The notes under the pieces: model-generated | What the model was told of the DNA's origin: nothing | Seen by the model: only the letters and a program-made list of their open reading frames with translations | Database searches by the model: none | Part shown: positions 11,881 through 22,932 of the stretch, piece after piece | Position numbering within the stretch: position 1 is the stretch's first letter | Layout of the letters: every line of letters starts with the position of its first letter | Position numbers and translations under genes: made by a program | Assembly: GCA_963082975.1 (NCBI GenBank) | Contig: OY720344.1 | Coordinates: forward strand, 27,501,172 to 27,565,171 | Source of the DNA: Labia minor | Taxonomy: Eukaryota > Arthropoda > Insecta > Dermaptera > Spongiphoridae | Length of the DNA: 64,000 nucleotides | Reading direction: 5' to 3'

Positions 11881-12534
11881 GAATATCTTTGTTAAATTAT
11901 TTTATAAATCTGATTGAACTGAACTCTTTTACAAAATCTTTTTTTACATCATCTTATCATTGTTAATATATGAATTATCAAAATTGCTGGAAATTTTTCT
12001 ACTATTATTATTGTTATTCTTTACTTACAATAAATAAATAAATAAATAAAAATTGAATTAACATTGAAATAAACTAAATTTTTTTAAATATATATTATTT
12101 ATTTAATATGTTTAAAAAATGATTTGAAAACTAAAATTGAAATCATATTAAATAAATAAAAATAATTAATTTAATCCTTACTGACCAAAGGACTAAATTT
12201 AATAATTTAAATGAAATTTAATATAATAAAATTTATTTTAAAAAGCTGACTAAAAATTACAAGAAATTAAATGAAAATATACTCATACATATGCATTTTG
12301 TACTTTATTTAAAAAAATTTTAAAAATGCAAAGGATTTTTTTTTCTATTGCGCTTACCATCTAAAAATTTAGTTCTAGTTTTATTCTTGTAATAAAAAAA
12401 AAAAAGAAAAAAAAACAATAAAAGTCTTTTATTCATCATTTTTTTTACACCCTCTACAAGGAACATCCACCCAGTTCTGTTATTTTGTATGAACCTATAG
12501 CGATAAGACGTGACCTGAAATATCACGAAAGTGT
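11881..12534. other. AT-rich non-coding stretch
   Basis: Holds a TAAA-type repeat near 12030-12050 and A/T runs near 12390-12450. The last 60 bases rise in GC and merge with the island that follows. No gene seen. Confidence 0.4.
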
Positions 12535-13010
12535 CCAACGTCCGTTTCTCCCGGGGGAGTCATGAAAGAAAGAGCCGATCTGACAGCGAATTTATATGCG
12601 AGTCATTTTCCCGGTCACCACCGGGGTTAACATGATTAATCATATTTTTGTTTGGTTTCGTATTCATTTTCAAAGGAAGGGGGTGATATTCGTCCACGTG
12701 GGTGAAAAACCACCACCAACTCGCTTCCACTCACGTTTCTATCAATTCTCGAAGGGTGATGGAGTAAAAAGGAACTGGATGATTTCTATTTCCGGCGGTA
12801 GGCATGCTGTGTATACGGCAAACTCGCCAATCGAAATCACGAGTGGCGAGGATGTAGGAGGGGAAGGGCGTAGAAAGGGCGAGTTTAATTAACTGCCGAA
12901 AACTGGCAGCCAATCACGAACTCGACTACACGTCAACAGCGCCAGGCCCGGCCACTTTCATTTTTAATCATTCAATTCTAGTCACAAATCACGAGATGCC
13001 GCGTTTACGA
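12535..13010. promoter_or_regulatory. GC-rich island, possible promoter or first exon
   Basis: This is the longest unique GC-rich block in the window, with many CpG dinucleotides, in a very AT-rich context. It contains a hairpin CCCGGT-CACC-ACCGGG, a GTTAACATGATTAAT word like a homeodomain/HNF1-type site, and a CCACGTGG E-box. An open frame of 98 codons runs on the plus strand (12596-12892) and a 60-codon one on the minus strand, but neither resembles a protein I know, and CpG-rich sequence stays open by chance. It matches no other repeat in this window. The downstream exon at 38278 needs an upstream untranslated exon on the same strand, and this island is the best candidate for it. The link is inference only. 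Confidence 0.3.
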
Positions 13011-14868
13011 GTACCTTCCCCTTTTCTTTCAATTCCCTTATCTAATTTCATTGGTACAAAACGAGCTCCCTTCCATTTTAGTGTTCTAGATAGATTTTCA
13101 TTTATTTGTCCTACTATAAGATTTTTCCCTTATAACCTCCAACACAAAGCAAGGAAACGGTTTTCTTTTATGATGAAATTTTATAATATCTTTTCATCTT
13201 CGGGGTGGAAAAAATTTCCTTTTTTTTTTTTTATTAAAAGTGATAATTTGTTTCTTGTCAATTTCAAGAGATATAAATTCTTATTGATTTTGGGTAAGAG
13301 AGCTATAATTTGGAAAGATACAATAATTTATTGATGACTACAAGCATCTTTCGTTCCCTGATCTATTAATCATATTCATGTCCTTATAAATTTTACATTA
13401 ACTATTATTATTAATTAAAAGAGGGCGTGACACTTTTATTTACCCACAATTTAACATTAAATGATTCTATACCTTTCAAGAAATCAATGTCATTACATAA
13501 AATATAAAAAAACAATTCTTTATTAGTTATTTAAACATTAAGTTTCAATGACTAGAACATTAGACAAATAGGAAAGAGGAACATAAAAAATATGTAGTAA
13601 AATGAGAACTAAATTTATAAAGGAAAAATTCCATTAATCTATAAATGACCAAATGACAAACAAATATATAATATATATATATATATATATATGATTCACC
13701 CAATATAATCTTATCTTCTCCTAACTATTGCTTTTTCGTATACAATTTTCTCTTCAATTTAAGGCTCCATCAGTCCATTCCAACCTTTTACACCGTTATT
13801 TAATCTCCTCCATTACTCTGTGATTTTATCTTTTTTCAGATAGAGATTTTTTGAATAATTTTATTTTCATAAAATTCTCGTCCATGAACTATGACTAACG
13901 CCCTTATATATAATAATTAGTAATAATTTCTTGATCTTTCCGTTTCGTTCAGTGAAATTGATTTTTGTTTTCAAGAATCAATTTAGGTTTTAATTTATAA
14001 CAAAATAAATCTGAATAACTGATATAACATTGGATGCCGAAATCAGAAAATTGTGATTAGATTATAGAATAATTATAAAAAATAAAAAATTTAAAAAATA
14101 AATCAAACTCCTATATAACAAATATCTACATATATTTTTTTTTAATGAACAATATTGACTATAAGTTATAATCAAATAATGTTATGATATGATTATCTCT
14201 AATCAGCCTAACAACATAATATAATACAAACAAAATATTATCAAAGAAAATGGTGTATTATTATGTCTGGTTCTCTTCAATAAACAACGTGACCTGCATA
14301 AATATTTTCCCTGAAGCTAATCACCCCTAATATATGTATAATAAGGGGGAACAAATTTGATTTGCAATTCAATGGCATCCATATCACTATGCTTTCATAA
14401 ATCATACTATAGTATTTACAATATTGATTGGAGAAAGTTTAATCTTTAAATCATAAAGAAAAATATTTTCTATAAATGAATCATTATTTGGTTTAAGTAA
14501 AAATAAAATAGAACAAATTGACATATTAAATTAAAATTTAAAATCAATTTTTAGAAGAATAATTATGGCGATTTTCGAGACATATAATTAATATATTAAA
14601 ATTTAAAAAAAAAATTATTGTTTTTTATCAAATTTTTATCTATTTTAATTTAATTGTGGCATAATTCTTCGATTTTATTTTCAATTACATATATATATTA
14701 ATTTGAAAAAATAAAAGTTGTTATCGACACTCAAAAGTTTTTAATAAAGATAAAAATTTGAAAAAAAATAAAATTGGTTAGTTAATATTATATATATGAA
14801 TAAATATTATAGGCAAATAATAATATTTGCTATTTTATGTATTGAAGAGAAGATATATACATTGTACA
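13011..14868. other. AT-rich non-coding stretch
   Basis: No gene seen. The first 150 bases are moderately complex; a TA tract lies at about 13668-13693. The rest is AT-rich sequence without recognisable structure. Confidence 0.5.
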
Positions 14869-14870
14869 TA

Positions 14871-15375
14871 CGAGGGTCATTCAAGAAGTACTTAGCCTCA
14901 CCGTCCGATGGCGCTGCTATCACAAAAGAGTTTTACCATCAAATAGTACAGTCTTTTACTAGCCTACTGTCAAAGTTTCAGTCAATTCCCTTCACTAGTT
15001 TTGTTTTGACTTCCTTTGGAAGCGAGTGTGTCGATCAGTTGTACAAAAATGGCCATGGCCAAATTGGTCGAATTGCGCTACGAATTGCTGCTTCATCCAC
15101 CTTACTCTCAAGATTTGGCCCCTGTGATTACCTTTTGTTTCCAAACATGAAAGTCACTCGTCGGGAATAAATTTGGGTCGAATTGTTCTTTTTCCATTTT
15201 TGTACAACTGATCGACACGTTCGCTTCCAAAGGATGTCAAAACAAAACCAGTGAATGGAATTGACTAAAACTTTGACACTAGGCTAGTAAAAGAATGTAC
15301 TACATGATGGTAAAACTCTTTTGTGATAGCAGCGCCATCGGACGATGAGGCTAAGTACTTGTTGAATGACCCTCG
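14871..15375. mobile_element. Mariner-derived element with 180-base inverted repeats
   Basis: A 505-base element flanked by TA on both sides (14869-14870, 15376-15377). Its ends read CGAGGGTCATTCAAGAAGTA and the inverse of CGAGGGTCATTCAACAAGTA. The inverted repeats continue for about 180 bases (14871-15052 and 15194-15375) with only scattered mismatches, so the single strand would fold into a long hairpin. The 140-base centre holds a scrap of mariner transposase. This is a deletion derivative of a mariner whose TIRs are unusually long. Confidence 0.9.
15085..15153 (+). pseudogene. Mariner transposase remnant (third catalytic motif)
   Basis: The plus strand reads LLHPPYSQDLAPCDYLLFPN then MK, which is the region around the third catalytic aspartate of mariner transposases (family pattern HPPYSPDLAPSDYHLF). 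The aspartate in CDY is still present. Nothing else of the protein remains between the two long inverted repeats; an in-frame stop follows about ten codons after it. Confidence 0.85.
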
Positions 15376-15377
15376 TA

Positions 15378-16442
15378 TGCGATAAGTTGGAGGATTTTTT
15401 ATTAAAATTAGTAAACTCAAAGTGTATGTATAATATCATTATGAAATTTAGATATTTTGTGTTTGTGATTTTTTAAAATAAATTTTATAAAAACTCTCTT
15501 AATTATGGTTTTATTCTATTCTTTAATTTTTATCCAAATTGAATCAGTGTTGTACAAAGAATAATAAAAATCTTTATTACTTCATTTCTATTAAAAATAA
15601 TAAAAAAAATTATGTTCTTATAATTATATTTATTTTGAAAGTTATTTTTATAAGTGTTCGCTCAAGTACAAATAATTTTATTTTTAGATCCTTGATGAGG
15701 TTTTATTATCATTTAAACAAAAAAAAAATTCATACTACAAATAAAGATTTAAAATTATTGCTTACAAAAATGTTGCATTGTTCAACTGCTGATGAATGAA
15801 TGTAAAAATAGTAAGAAAAAAAAATAAAAAAATAAAATGTGGGAAAAGTAAGGAATAAAGAGGAAAAAAAGGAAAAATGTATTAAAATGGGTTGAATGAA
15901 ATAGAACGAGTAAGGGGTAGGAAGGAGTGGATGGGGGAAAGGATAGAATAACCAGGCGCATGTCGCAATGAGCATGCATAGCATCTCCCGCAGGGAGGTT
16001 TTGAATGTTTAATAGCAGTTGAGGCGACAGAAAAGGAAGTCCTGCAGCCATGCAGGATGAATCCTAGGTCTCTGAGGCAAACGGCTATTTTGCTTTTGTA
16101 TAATAAATACATAATTCCTACAAAGGTGTTTGGTTTTACTAAACTCTACGTAGAACAACAACGATTCTAATTTTATTTCTAATAAACTGAGACCAACAAT
16201 TCTCCAAGGAAATTAAAAAGTAATAAATTTACACAAAATGTGTACGTGTGTTTATATGTAACCCTCTCTTATTTAGGACCATATTCATATATATTTATAA
16301 AGTTAAACCAAAAATAAATACCTATATAGATTTACAAAGGTAGAAAAAATAAAAAAATAAATAAATACAAATCATAATATTAATAATAATTAATATTTTT
16401 GTTTTTACATATCTTATCTTATTATACTAGCAGCATTGCATA
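15378..16442. other. AT-rich stretch with an unexplained GC-richer patch
   Basis: From about 15890 to 16110 the composition rises and the text is complex (for example AGGCGCATGTCGCAATGAGC and GGAAGTCCTGCAGCCATGCA), ending in a possible polyadenylation word AATAAA near 16102. Frames on both strands are open for 70-90 codons but none resembles a known protein. It could be the 3' part of an old retroelement or an exon of an unknown gene. The rest is AT-rich filler. Confidence 0.35.
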
Positions 16443-17129
16443 TCTTATATATAAAATTCTCGTGTCACAAAACTTTGAAATGATACTCCTCCGAAACGGC
16501 TGGACCGATTCTTATGAAATTTTTTATGTATATTCAGTAGGTCTCAGGGCATGTCAGACTTCCTTTAGAAAACCGCTAATTGGTAAGGGGTGTCCAGGAA
16601 ATGCTAATTAATTAAAAATAGTTTAGTTACCATACTAGCTCATAGAGGCGCTGGTGGCAAAAATTTGAAATCTTATATATACCCTTATAAGAAGCTTCCA
16701 AACAATACTGGTTGATTGGTAAACTAGCTAGCGCGCCATCTTATAACTTTGCACTCTGAGTTCGAAACTCGCAAAGGCACATTTTTTTCTTTAAGTATTA
16801 TATATTTTTTTTTTAAATTTATTAATTTTTATTATTTTAGTATTTTATTAAATTAAATTTTATTATTAAATTTTATTTTATTAAATTATAATATTAAATT
16901 TTATTTTATTAAATTAATAATTATGTCAATTAATTTTTTCTGCATAAATAAACATATATAAAAAACTATATAAAATTTGAATTTTCATTCATTCATTTAA
17001 AATGATATTAAAATATTCCTTTGAAATATAATAAATAATTAAATTAATCCCTACTAGGGCCTCGGGGGGGGGGGGGGAGGTAACTTTCTCTTTTTGGAAA
17101 AACCCATATTGCCATCTCCAGCTCGACTA
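16443..17129 (+). mobile_element. Helitron 5' portion, second subfamily
   Basis: Begins after an A with TCTTATATATAAAATTCTCG, a form of Helitron 5' terminus common in arthropods, followed by ACTCCTCCGAAACGGCTGGA and CCGATTCTTATGAAATTTTT. The sequence CATAGAGGCGCTGGTGGC near 16645 recurs in the minus-strand Helitron at about 22690. A tRNA-like segment lies at 16700-16790. Its own 3' end is not evident because another Helitron starts at 17130. A G run of 14 bases sits near 17066-17079. Confidence 0.65.
16700..16790 (+). repeat. tRNA-like fragment inside Helitron
   Basis: The text GAGTTCGAAACTC (16758-16770) is a good B box and T arm, with the TTCGAAA loop closed by GAG/CTC. Upstream, TAGCTAGCGCGCC in the right place resembles a degenerate A box, and a T-rich terminator-like run (TTTTTTTCTTT) follows at 16782-16792. 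The full cloverleaf cannot be drawn with confidence. It is a tRNA-derived SINE head or captured tRNA pseudogene. Confidence 0.45.
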
Positions 17130-18822
17130 TCTATATATAAAAAAAAGGTTTCTGTCTGCATATTGCTCAGAATTTAAAAATTATTATAATATTTCACTTT
17201 TTATTTTAAATTCTAATATTTAAATATCAATTAAATTAAATAATTTATTCTAAAAGTTCTCATTTAAATTTATTTAATAAAATATTTAGATCATATTTAA
17301 CTTAATTTTTATTTATTCTTTCTATATAATTGAATATTTCTTCTTTTCTATTTGAAAGTGAAAGCTTAAAAAAACTGAATATATTATTTTTAAACTTTTA
17401 TCAATACAAAAATATTTTCAAAACTTCAATTAAAATGACAAAATTTTATTATTTTTGTTTTTGTTTCAATTATTAATTACAAATATATTTTAAGTGCAAA
17501 AATGATTTCTTGGTTAATTAAAATATGTTTTTTAGACAAATGATATTACGAGATGTTTTAAATTTATGTCTTTTTTATATTGAGTATTTTTTTTTAAAAT
17601 TAAAATTTGTTTTAAATCAAAATTATTGTATTCTATTATATTTTTTTATTAATAGGCTTCTTTTTTTATTTTTAATTTTTAATAAATTCTCTTTTTTGAT
17701 ATGATATTAATAAAAAATAATATTCAATTGTATTTAAATTTAAAAATTAGAATATTTGAATTTTTTTAAATTTTAACACATGTAATCAATCATATGCATA
17801 AAGAATGGAAAATTTTGAAAATCAACTTGGTATTAAATTCAGAAAAAAAATACTGATATATAGAATATAATAGACCATTCGAATATAATTTAAAACTATT
17901 TATCTCCTTTTATTTTAATTTTCAAAAAAACGGAGTGTTAAGAAATTAAGATGCCTGGATAGGTAAATGGGCTGGAAGAGGAGGTAATTTATAATTTTCT
18001 TCTAATTCAGATTGAAATTAATGGTGATATGAAAAAATATTTAGTAACAAAATCTATATACAAAATGTAGAATTTGAATATGTAGAAAAATTGAATGTAA
18101 TCACGAAGGATAATAATATTTGAGAAGAATTTAAATCGAAGTTGTAATCGGGAAACGCCTGTTATCATGCAGTAAAGAGGCTTATCTCATCAAAATTATT
18201 ATCAAAAGGAATCAAAATTTAAATATATAAACCAATTATTTTGCCTGTTGTATTATATGGGTGGGACGCACAAGGTCTATGACCCTGGGAGATGAGAGTA
18301 GATCCAGAGTATTCTTTCCAGCATTTATTGGCCAAAGAAAGATGAGGTCACCGGGGAATGGCGGAGACTGCACATCGAGGAATTGCATGACCTCTATGCA
18401 TCTTCAGAAATAGTTAGGGTTATAAAAGCGAAAAAGCTGCGATAGGCAGGGGACGCGGCTAGAATGGGAGAGGAAAAAGATTTTGGATTGGAAAACCAAG
18501 GACGTGTAGGAAGGGACGTAAGAGAGATGGGACAAGGGCTCAGGATAGGGACACTTGGAGAAATGTGGTTGCTGCGGCCTAGAACTTTCGAGTTCCTTAG
18601 AGTCACATAGATAGATAGATATAACGTATACAATAATAATATATATAATTAATTTAGTGATTAAATTAAAATGTATTTTAAATAAGAACACAAAAAGAAA
18701 TGAATGTTTTATGTAATATACTGATTGAAACAAAATGGATGAAAACCTTTTACTCGGGGGGGTACAGGGGGCGGAGCCCCCGTCTAGGTGCGGCGAGCGC
18801 CGAAGGCGCTCGGGGCAGCTAG
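17130..18822 (+). mobile_element. Non-autonomous Helitron H1
   Basis: Starts A|TC (17130) with TCTATATATAAAAAAAAGGT and TTCTGTCTGC, and ends with a perfect 8-pair hairpin CGAGCGCC-GAA-GGCGCTCG (18794-18812), six bases, then CTAG (18819-18822) followed by T. TC at the 5' end, hairpin and CTRR at the 3' end, and insertion between A and T define Helitrons. It has no Rep/helicase gene. About 670 bases of its inside come from the RTE-like LINE (17945-18624). The last 70 bases include a GC-rich block GGGGGCGGAGCCCCC that is itself palindromic. Copies H2 and H3 share both ends. Confidence 0.85.
17945..18624 (+). pseudogene. RTE-like LINE fragment L2 carried in Helitron H1
   Basis: Reads degenerate C-terminal LINE sequence in several frames: the text for PVVLYGW.A near 18238-18265, FIGQRKMRSPGNGGDCTSR near 18325-18385 in a shifted frame, DLYASSEIVRVIKAKKL near 18390-18440, then the EMGQG and NFRVP regions to an ATAG-repeat tail. 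Frameshifts and a deletion within the RPRTRWVDN region make it non-coding. Its presence at the same relative place in H2 suggests it was already in the Helitron ancestor. Confidence 0.8.
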
Positions 18823-19993
18823 TATATATATATATATATTTGTATATTTTTGAGATATTAAACGGCTCTAAGGATGAAATTCACACCATAGATAATATTC
18901 ATAAAGATAAATCGATCTGTATTGGTTTCAGCCACGAGAAAAATCAACTTTATTAATATTTTCTATTTAAAATAGTAAATCCAAATGACGTCATCAATAA
19001 CGTCATCCATATTTGCCCCTTGCCATTCTTTTTTAATTGATATTGTATTAATATCTTTTTATTATTTAAAATATTTTAAATTTTTTTATTTAATTTCGAA
19101 ATAAAATTAAAAATATTCATTTTAATATTTTAGAATCAAATATTACGAAATATATTTATTATTAATCTCTTACCAAAAAAAAAAAATTAAAATTTATCTT
19201 ATTTGTCTTGCAAACATTGAAAGTATAAATTATCTTTTTGTGTTTCTATTTTGAAAACATATACATATTATTTAAGATATTTTAAAAACAAATTCTTTAA
19301 TTAATATTCATTTAAAATGATTATTAAAGAATATCTTATCAAAAATAAATTGTTGAATAAATATGATCAAATAATATTAAATAGAAATAGAATAGCATAA
19401 TTGATAGCAAAAATGTCAGTTTTATCTCTAAATAAATCATTTTTTTATTCTCAATATTCTTTCTAAATAAAAATAAATTTAAAAAACCTGCCAAGTCAGC
19501 TTCTTTTTTTCTTTAGTTCTTCTTAGATCAACTTGGGGCGCTAAACAGTGTTTCAAAAATTTACATTAAAAGATGATTTTATTTTTTAATATATGTTGTT
19601 TTAAATTATTGTTTAATATATTTTGTCGTTTATTTATTTTAAATAATAATCTTAATCTTAAATATTCATAAGGAATAATTTTTTTAAAGAACCGAGCGGC
19701 GGCTAGGTGAACCAGGTAATAAATATATATATTGCAAGTATAATAAGATTAAATATATATATATATGATAATAGTAAAATAATATATAAATTTATTTTAT
19801 TTATTATAAATTAAGTTTTTATTATTTGTATATGTAATTAAAAAAGAAATTTAAAAAATATAAATCATAAAAGATAAAATATATATAAATTAGTAATAGA
19901 TAATTGAGAGATCAAGAGGTAAAGCTAAAGTATAACATGAAAAGATATTAAATAAATAGATTAATAAACAAAACGATTGAATAGACTATAGAC
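18823..19993. other. AT-rich non-coding stretch
   Basis: No gene seen. Near 18985-19010 the text TGACGTCATCAATAACGTCA has two cyclic-AMP-response-like words. A TA-rich stretch runs near 19745-19770. The sequence CGAGCGGCGGCTAGGTGAACC at about 19692 is a short GC-rich patch of unknown origin. Confidence 0.4.
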
Positions 19994-20992
19994 CAGAGGC
20001 GGCCAACCCAAATGATCTTGCGGGCCTCTTTGGAAATGCATCATAACTTCGCGGGCCGCATATAAAATTATAAAGACCCATTATAGATATTGTTTGGTGT
20101 GACAAATTGAAAAATAATGAATTTTTATTATGTTTACTATTATTTTTACATATAAACATAAATAATATAATAATAATGATATTGAATGCACATTGTAAAA
20201 AATATATAATACTAAAAATAATAAGTTGTCCAGTGGCCAGGTCAGAACCGACCGACGGTTTGAAGTAGAAAAATTTCCAGCTACAGAGATAATTTCAAAT
20301 AATTTTAATATATCTATTAATGTAATAAAAAACAGATATGGATATAACATAATTATTTTTAATTTTATTTTATTTTTAATATATATGTAAGACCAGACGT
20401 CATGAATGGCTGGATGACGTCATATCATTTTAAATTAAGAAACACTAATAAAGATGATTTTCCCGAGGTTAAAACCAATACAAAGTGCATGATTCGTGGT
20501 GATATGTAAAAAATCTCCTCATGTGAAATTTGGTGTGAAAATAACCCTTCCCTTCCTATCGTCGATCGCTAATACTACCACTTCCGGTTTCCGGAATTGC
20601 ACCAAAAGTTGATCAATTAATAACTGATGAATTAAGTAAATATACGAAATTTCATCAAAATCCGTTGAGCCGTTTAGCTGTACACATCTATACGGACGGA
20701 CGGACAGACATCATGCTAAAAATACTTTTTTCTGTTAAGAAAATGCATGATTCGTGGAGATATGTAAAAATCTCCACATGTGAAATTTGGTGTGAAAACA
20801 ATACCTCCCTTACTATCGTCGGTCGGTAAAAAAAGAAACAACGAAATAAAAAAAATGAAATCATATTTATTTCACTAGTGCGATATTTGTTTCATTAGGG
20901 TGCAGAATATAAAAGTGTGATGAATCTCGCGGGCAGCAAAACTGTTTACAGCGGGTCGCATGCGGCCCGCGGGCCCCGGGTTGCCCCCCCTG
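19994..20992. mobile_element. hAT-type element with nested family C insertion
   Basis: Ends read CAGAGGCGGCCAACCC on the left and, inverted, CAGGGGGGGCAACCCGGGG on the right, flanked by an 8-base duplication with one mismatch (CTATAGAC 19986-19993, CTATAAAC 20993-21000). Both are features of the hAT superfamily. The inner ends are GC-rich (GCGGGCC repeats). About 600 of its 999 bases are a later insertion of a Helentron-like element (20225-20828). There is no transposase; it is non-autonomous. Confidence 0.85.
20225..20828 (-). mobile_element. Helentron/DINE-1-like element, family C copy 1
   Basis: On the minus strand it starts after a T run with ACCGACCGACG (plus 20817-20827) and ends with the inverse CGTCGGTCGGT (plus 20247-20258) followed by a palindrome TGACC...GGACA (20226-20244). 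A GTCC/GTCT microsatellite lies at about 20694-20710. The first about 90 bases are repeated inside the element (plus 20735-20827 and about 20494-20580), differing at a few positions. It sits inside a hAT element, so it is younger than that insertion. Confidence 0.82.
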
Positions 20993-21742
20993 CTATAAAC
21001 AATAAACAATTAATTTTTAAGTAGAAAATTATTATTTCTTAAAAATGTCCTTTAAGTCCTTTCAATCCTTTCTCTTACTCTTACTCATCCCCCCTAAAGA
21101 GAAAAAAAAATGAAATCTTGACTCTTAAAGGAGACTCCCTATTGAGAGTTTAGAGTTTCCTATATTAATTAATCCCACTACGCGCATTCTTATGACTAGC
21201 AAAACCTTGTAATTGACGAGTGAGACATTTGTTATAACTGCCTCTGAGAGGACACACCTCTCTTACGCTTCATATTAGTATAAAACTTGGAACTCATATT
21301 TATCGTATTCTTTAGAGAATTAGGAGAACAAATCTATTCAATGTTTTATATTTTATTAAAAATTTTGACTAAATCTTATAAATTGCGACCAAGGCAATCA
21401 ATTCATCATAATTTTAGCCAGATTCTAAATAAAAATCAGTTTTAACAGTTCAAACAAAATATTGCCTTATAACATCAGGTAAAACCTATACGAATATATT
21501 CATTATGAAATTTAGATTCATTTTCACTAGTATTATATAATTTTATGGTGCTTCCTTAATTAAATATTAATTATTAAATTTTGACAGATTGAAAAGATTC
21601 GCCGCCATGTTGATTGACCGCCACCTCAAATACTTTGCTTATGCGTAACCTTGAAGGGGACAATTGTGTTTTAATTCCTGCATAGCAATCTCTTGCTTAC
21701 CCCAACGGATGAGATTCAACTGCCTTTGGTCTTATTTCCCTA
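20993..21742. other. AT-rich non-coding stretch
   Basis: No gene found. The text around 21100-21300 is moderately complex. The last 140 bases before the Helitron (21600-21740), with GCCGCCATGTTGATTGACCG, are GC-richer but hold no defined element that I can identify. Confidence 0.4.
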
Positions 21743-22932
21743 CTAGCTGCTCAGAGCTCCTTCGTCGCTCTTCGCATCTAGACGGGGGCTCCGCCCCCTG
21801 TACCCCCCCGAGTGTCCCTATTCTAAGCTATAACCATCTAACTCCTAACCTGTCCCATCTCTCTCACGTTCCTTCCTACATTGTCCACCCTGTTCACAAT
21901 TGGTCTTCCACACAAACGTTTTCCAATCGAACTCCCCACCAATATATTTTTCCTCTCCCATTCTAGCCATGTGCCCTGCCGATCCCAGTCTTCTCGCTTT
22001 TATAACCCTAACTATATCTAGAGATGCATAGAGGTCATGCAATTCTTTGTTATGCAGTCTCCGCTATTCCCCGGTGTCCTCATCTTTCTTTGGCCCATAA
22101 ATGCTGGGAAGAATCCTATTGTCAAATACTCTGAATCTATTCTCATCTCCCATGCCTCCCAACCATATAATACAATTAATAATTTAATAATTTTGATCCC
22201 CTTTGATAATAATTTCCAGATTGTAACCTCGATTTAAATTCTTTGCAAATATTATTCTCTCTGATACTAATTATTTTGTCTTATCACTATTAATTTCAAA
22301 CCCCATCAATTTTCCTGCCTCGATTAATTTTTTTATGCTACTTTAAATGTTATTAATTTATTTAAAAAAAAATCAAAGTAAACAAAATAAAAATAAAATA
22401 TAAAATTAGCATAACACTAAACTACTATAAAAATAATATTAAAAAATATATTATATATTAAAATCTTACGTGAAAATCCAATTATGAGATCAAATTTTCT
22501 TAATTAAAATAATTTACTCACATAATCTTAAAAATTAATAGTATTCAATTATAGCCGTAATGTGAATGTTTTCAAAGTTTAAAAGGCCAATAAGATCAAT
22601 TGAGATATTGTAAATATCAATAGATATAAAAAGATTTTTATCTGCACATTGCTGAGAATTTAAATTACCGCCAAATTATCGCCACCAGCGCCTCTATTGA
22701 CATATTTTTGTTCTACATAATTTCCACTACCCGCCTATAATATCTTTATAATTTTTTTAAAATTTTTCTAATTCAAAAATCGAAAATCGGGCTTCGAGGT
22801 CTGGTGGCCAGCCCCTTTGTGCTTCCGTGTAAAAAATTCCAGGTCCCTGCGTGCGATAGTTTTTGCTGGAGAGCTCGGTCAAACAGACAAACAGACAGAC
22901 AGACACATTACACTTGCTTTTTTTATTATAGA
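21743..22932 (-). mobile_element. Non-autonomous Helitron H2
   Basis: Reverse-oriented copy. On the minus strand it starts A|TC at plus 22932 with TCTATAATAAAAAAAGCAAG and a GTCTGTCTGTCTGTTTGTCTG microsatellite, and ends CTAG|T at plus 21743. The GC block GGGGGCGGAGCCCCC lies at about 21783-21797, and the terminal hairpin is degraded (GAGCG.CGAAGG.GCTC). It includes LINE sequence from 21814 to about 22350. Relative to H1, about 220 bases between the LINE and the GC block are missing, joined at a short shared ACT. No Rep/helicase gene. Confidence 0.82.
21814..22350 (-). pseudogene. RTE-like LINE fragment L3 carried in Helitron H2
   Basis: Minus-strand remnant containing the IEAGKLMGFEINSDKTK region near 22270-22340, the VVLYGWEAWEMR region near 22150-22180, then HDLYASLDIVRVIKARRL, HMARMGEE and a broken end at NRDT. 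Frameshifts separate these pieces. It stops abruptly at GGGACACT, where it is joined to the Helitron 3' GC block. Confidence 0.8.

Noticed and set aside
12596-12892. 98-codon plus-strand frame in the GC-rich island
   Set aside because: No similarity to any family that I know, no splice signals that fit, and opposite-strand frames are open too. Kept only as a possible regulatory island.
15730-16112. Overlapping 76-89 codon minus-strand frames with a CGRCYAC motif
   Set aside because: Three frames are open at once in the same place, which indicates compositional bias. The Cys motif alone does not define a domain.
16700-16790. Functional tRNA gene
   Set aside because: The T arm is good, but no matching acceptor stem or convincing anticodon arm could be drawn, and it lies in a Helitron. 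Called a tRNA-like fragment only.
18985-19010. TGACGTCA-type words as a cyclic-AMP-response enhancer
   Set aside because: TGACGTCAT words also occur in family C flanks at 20398 and 35038, so they are more likely repeat sequence than a regulatory site.
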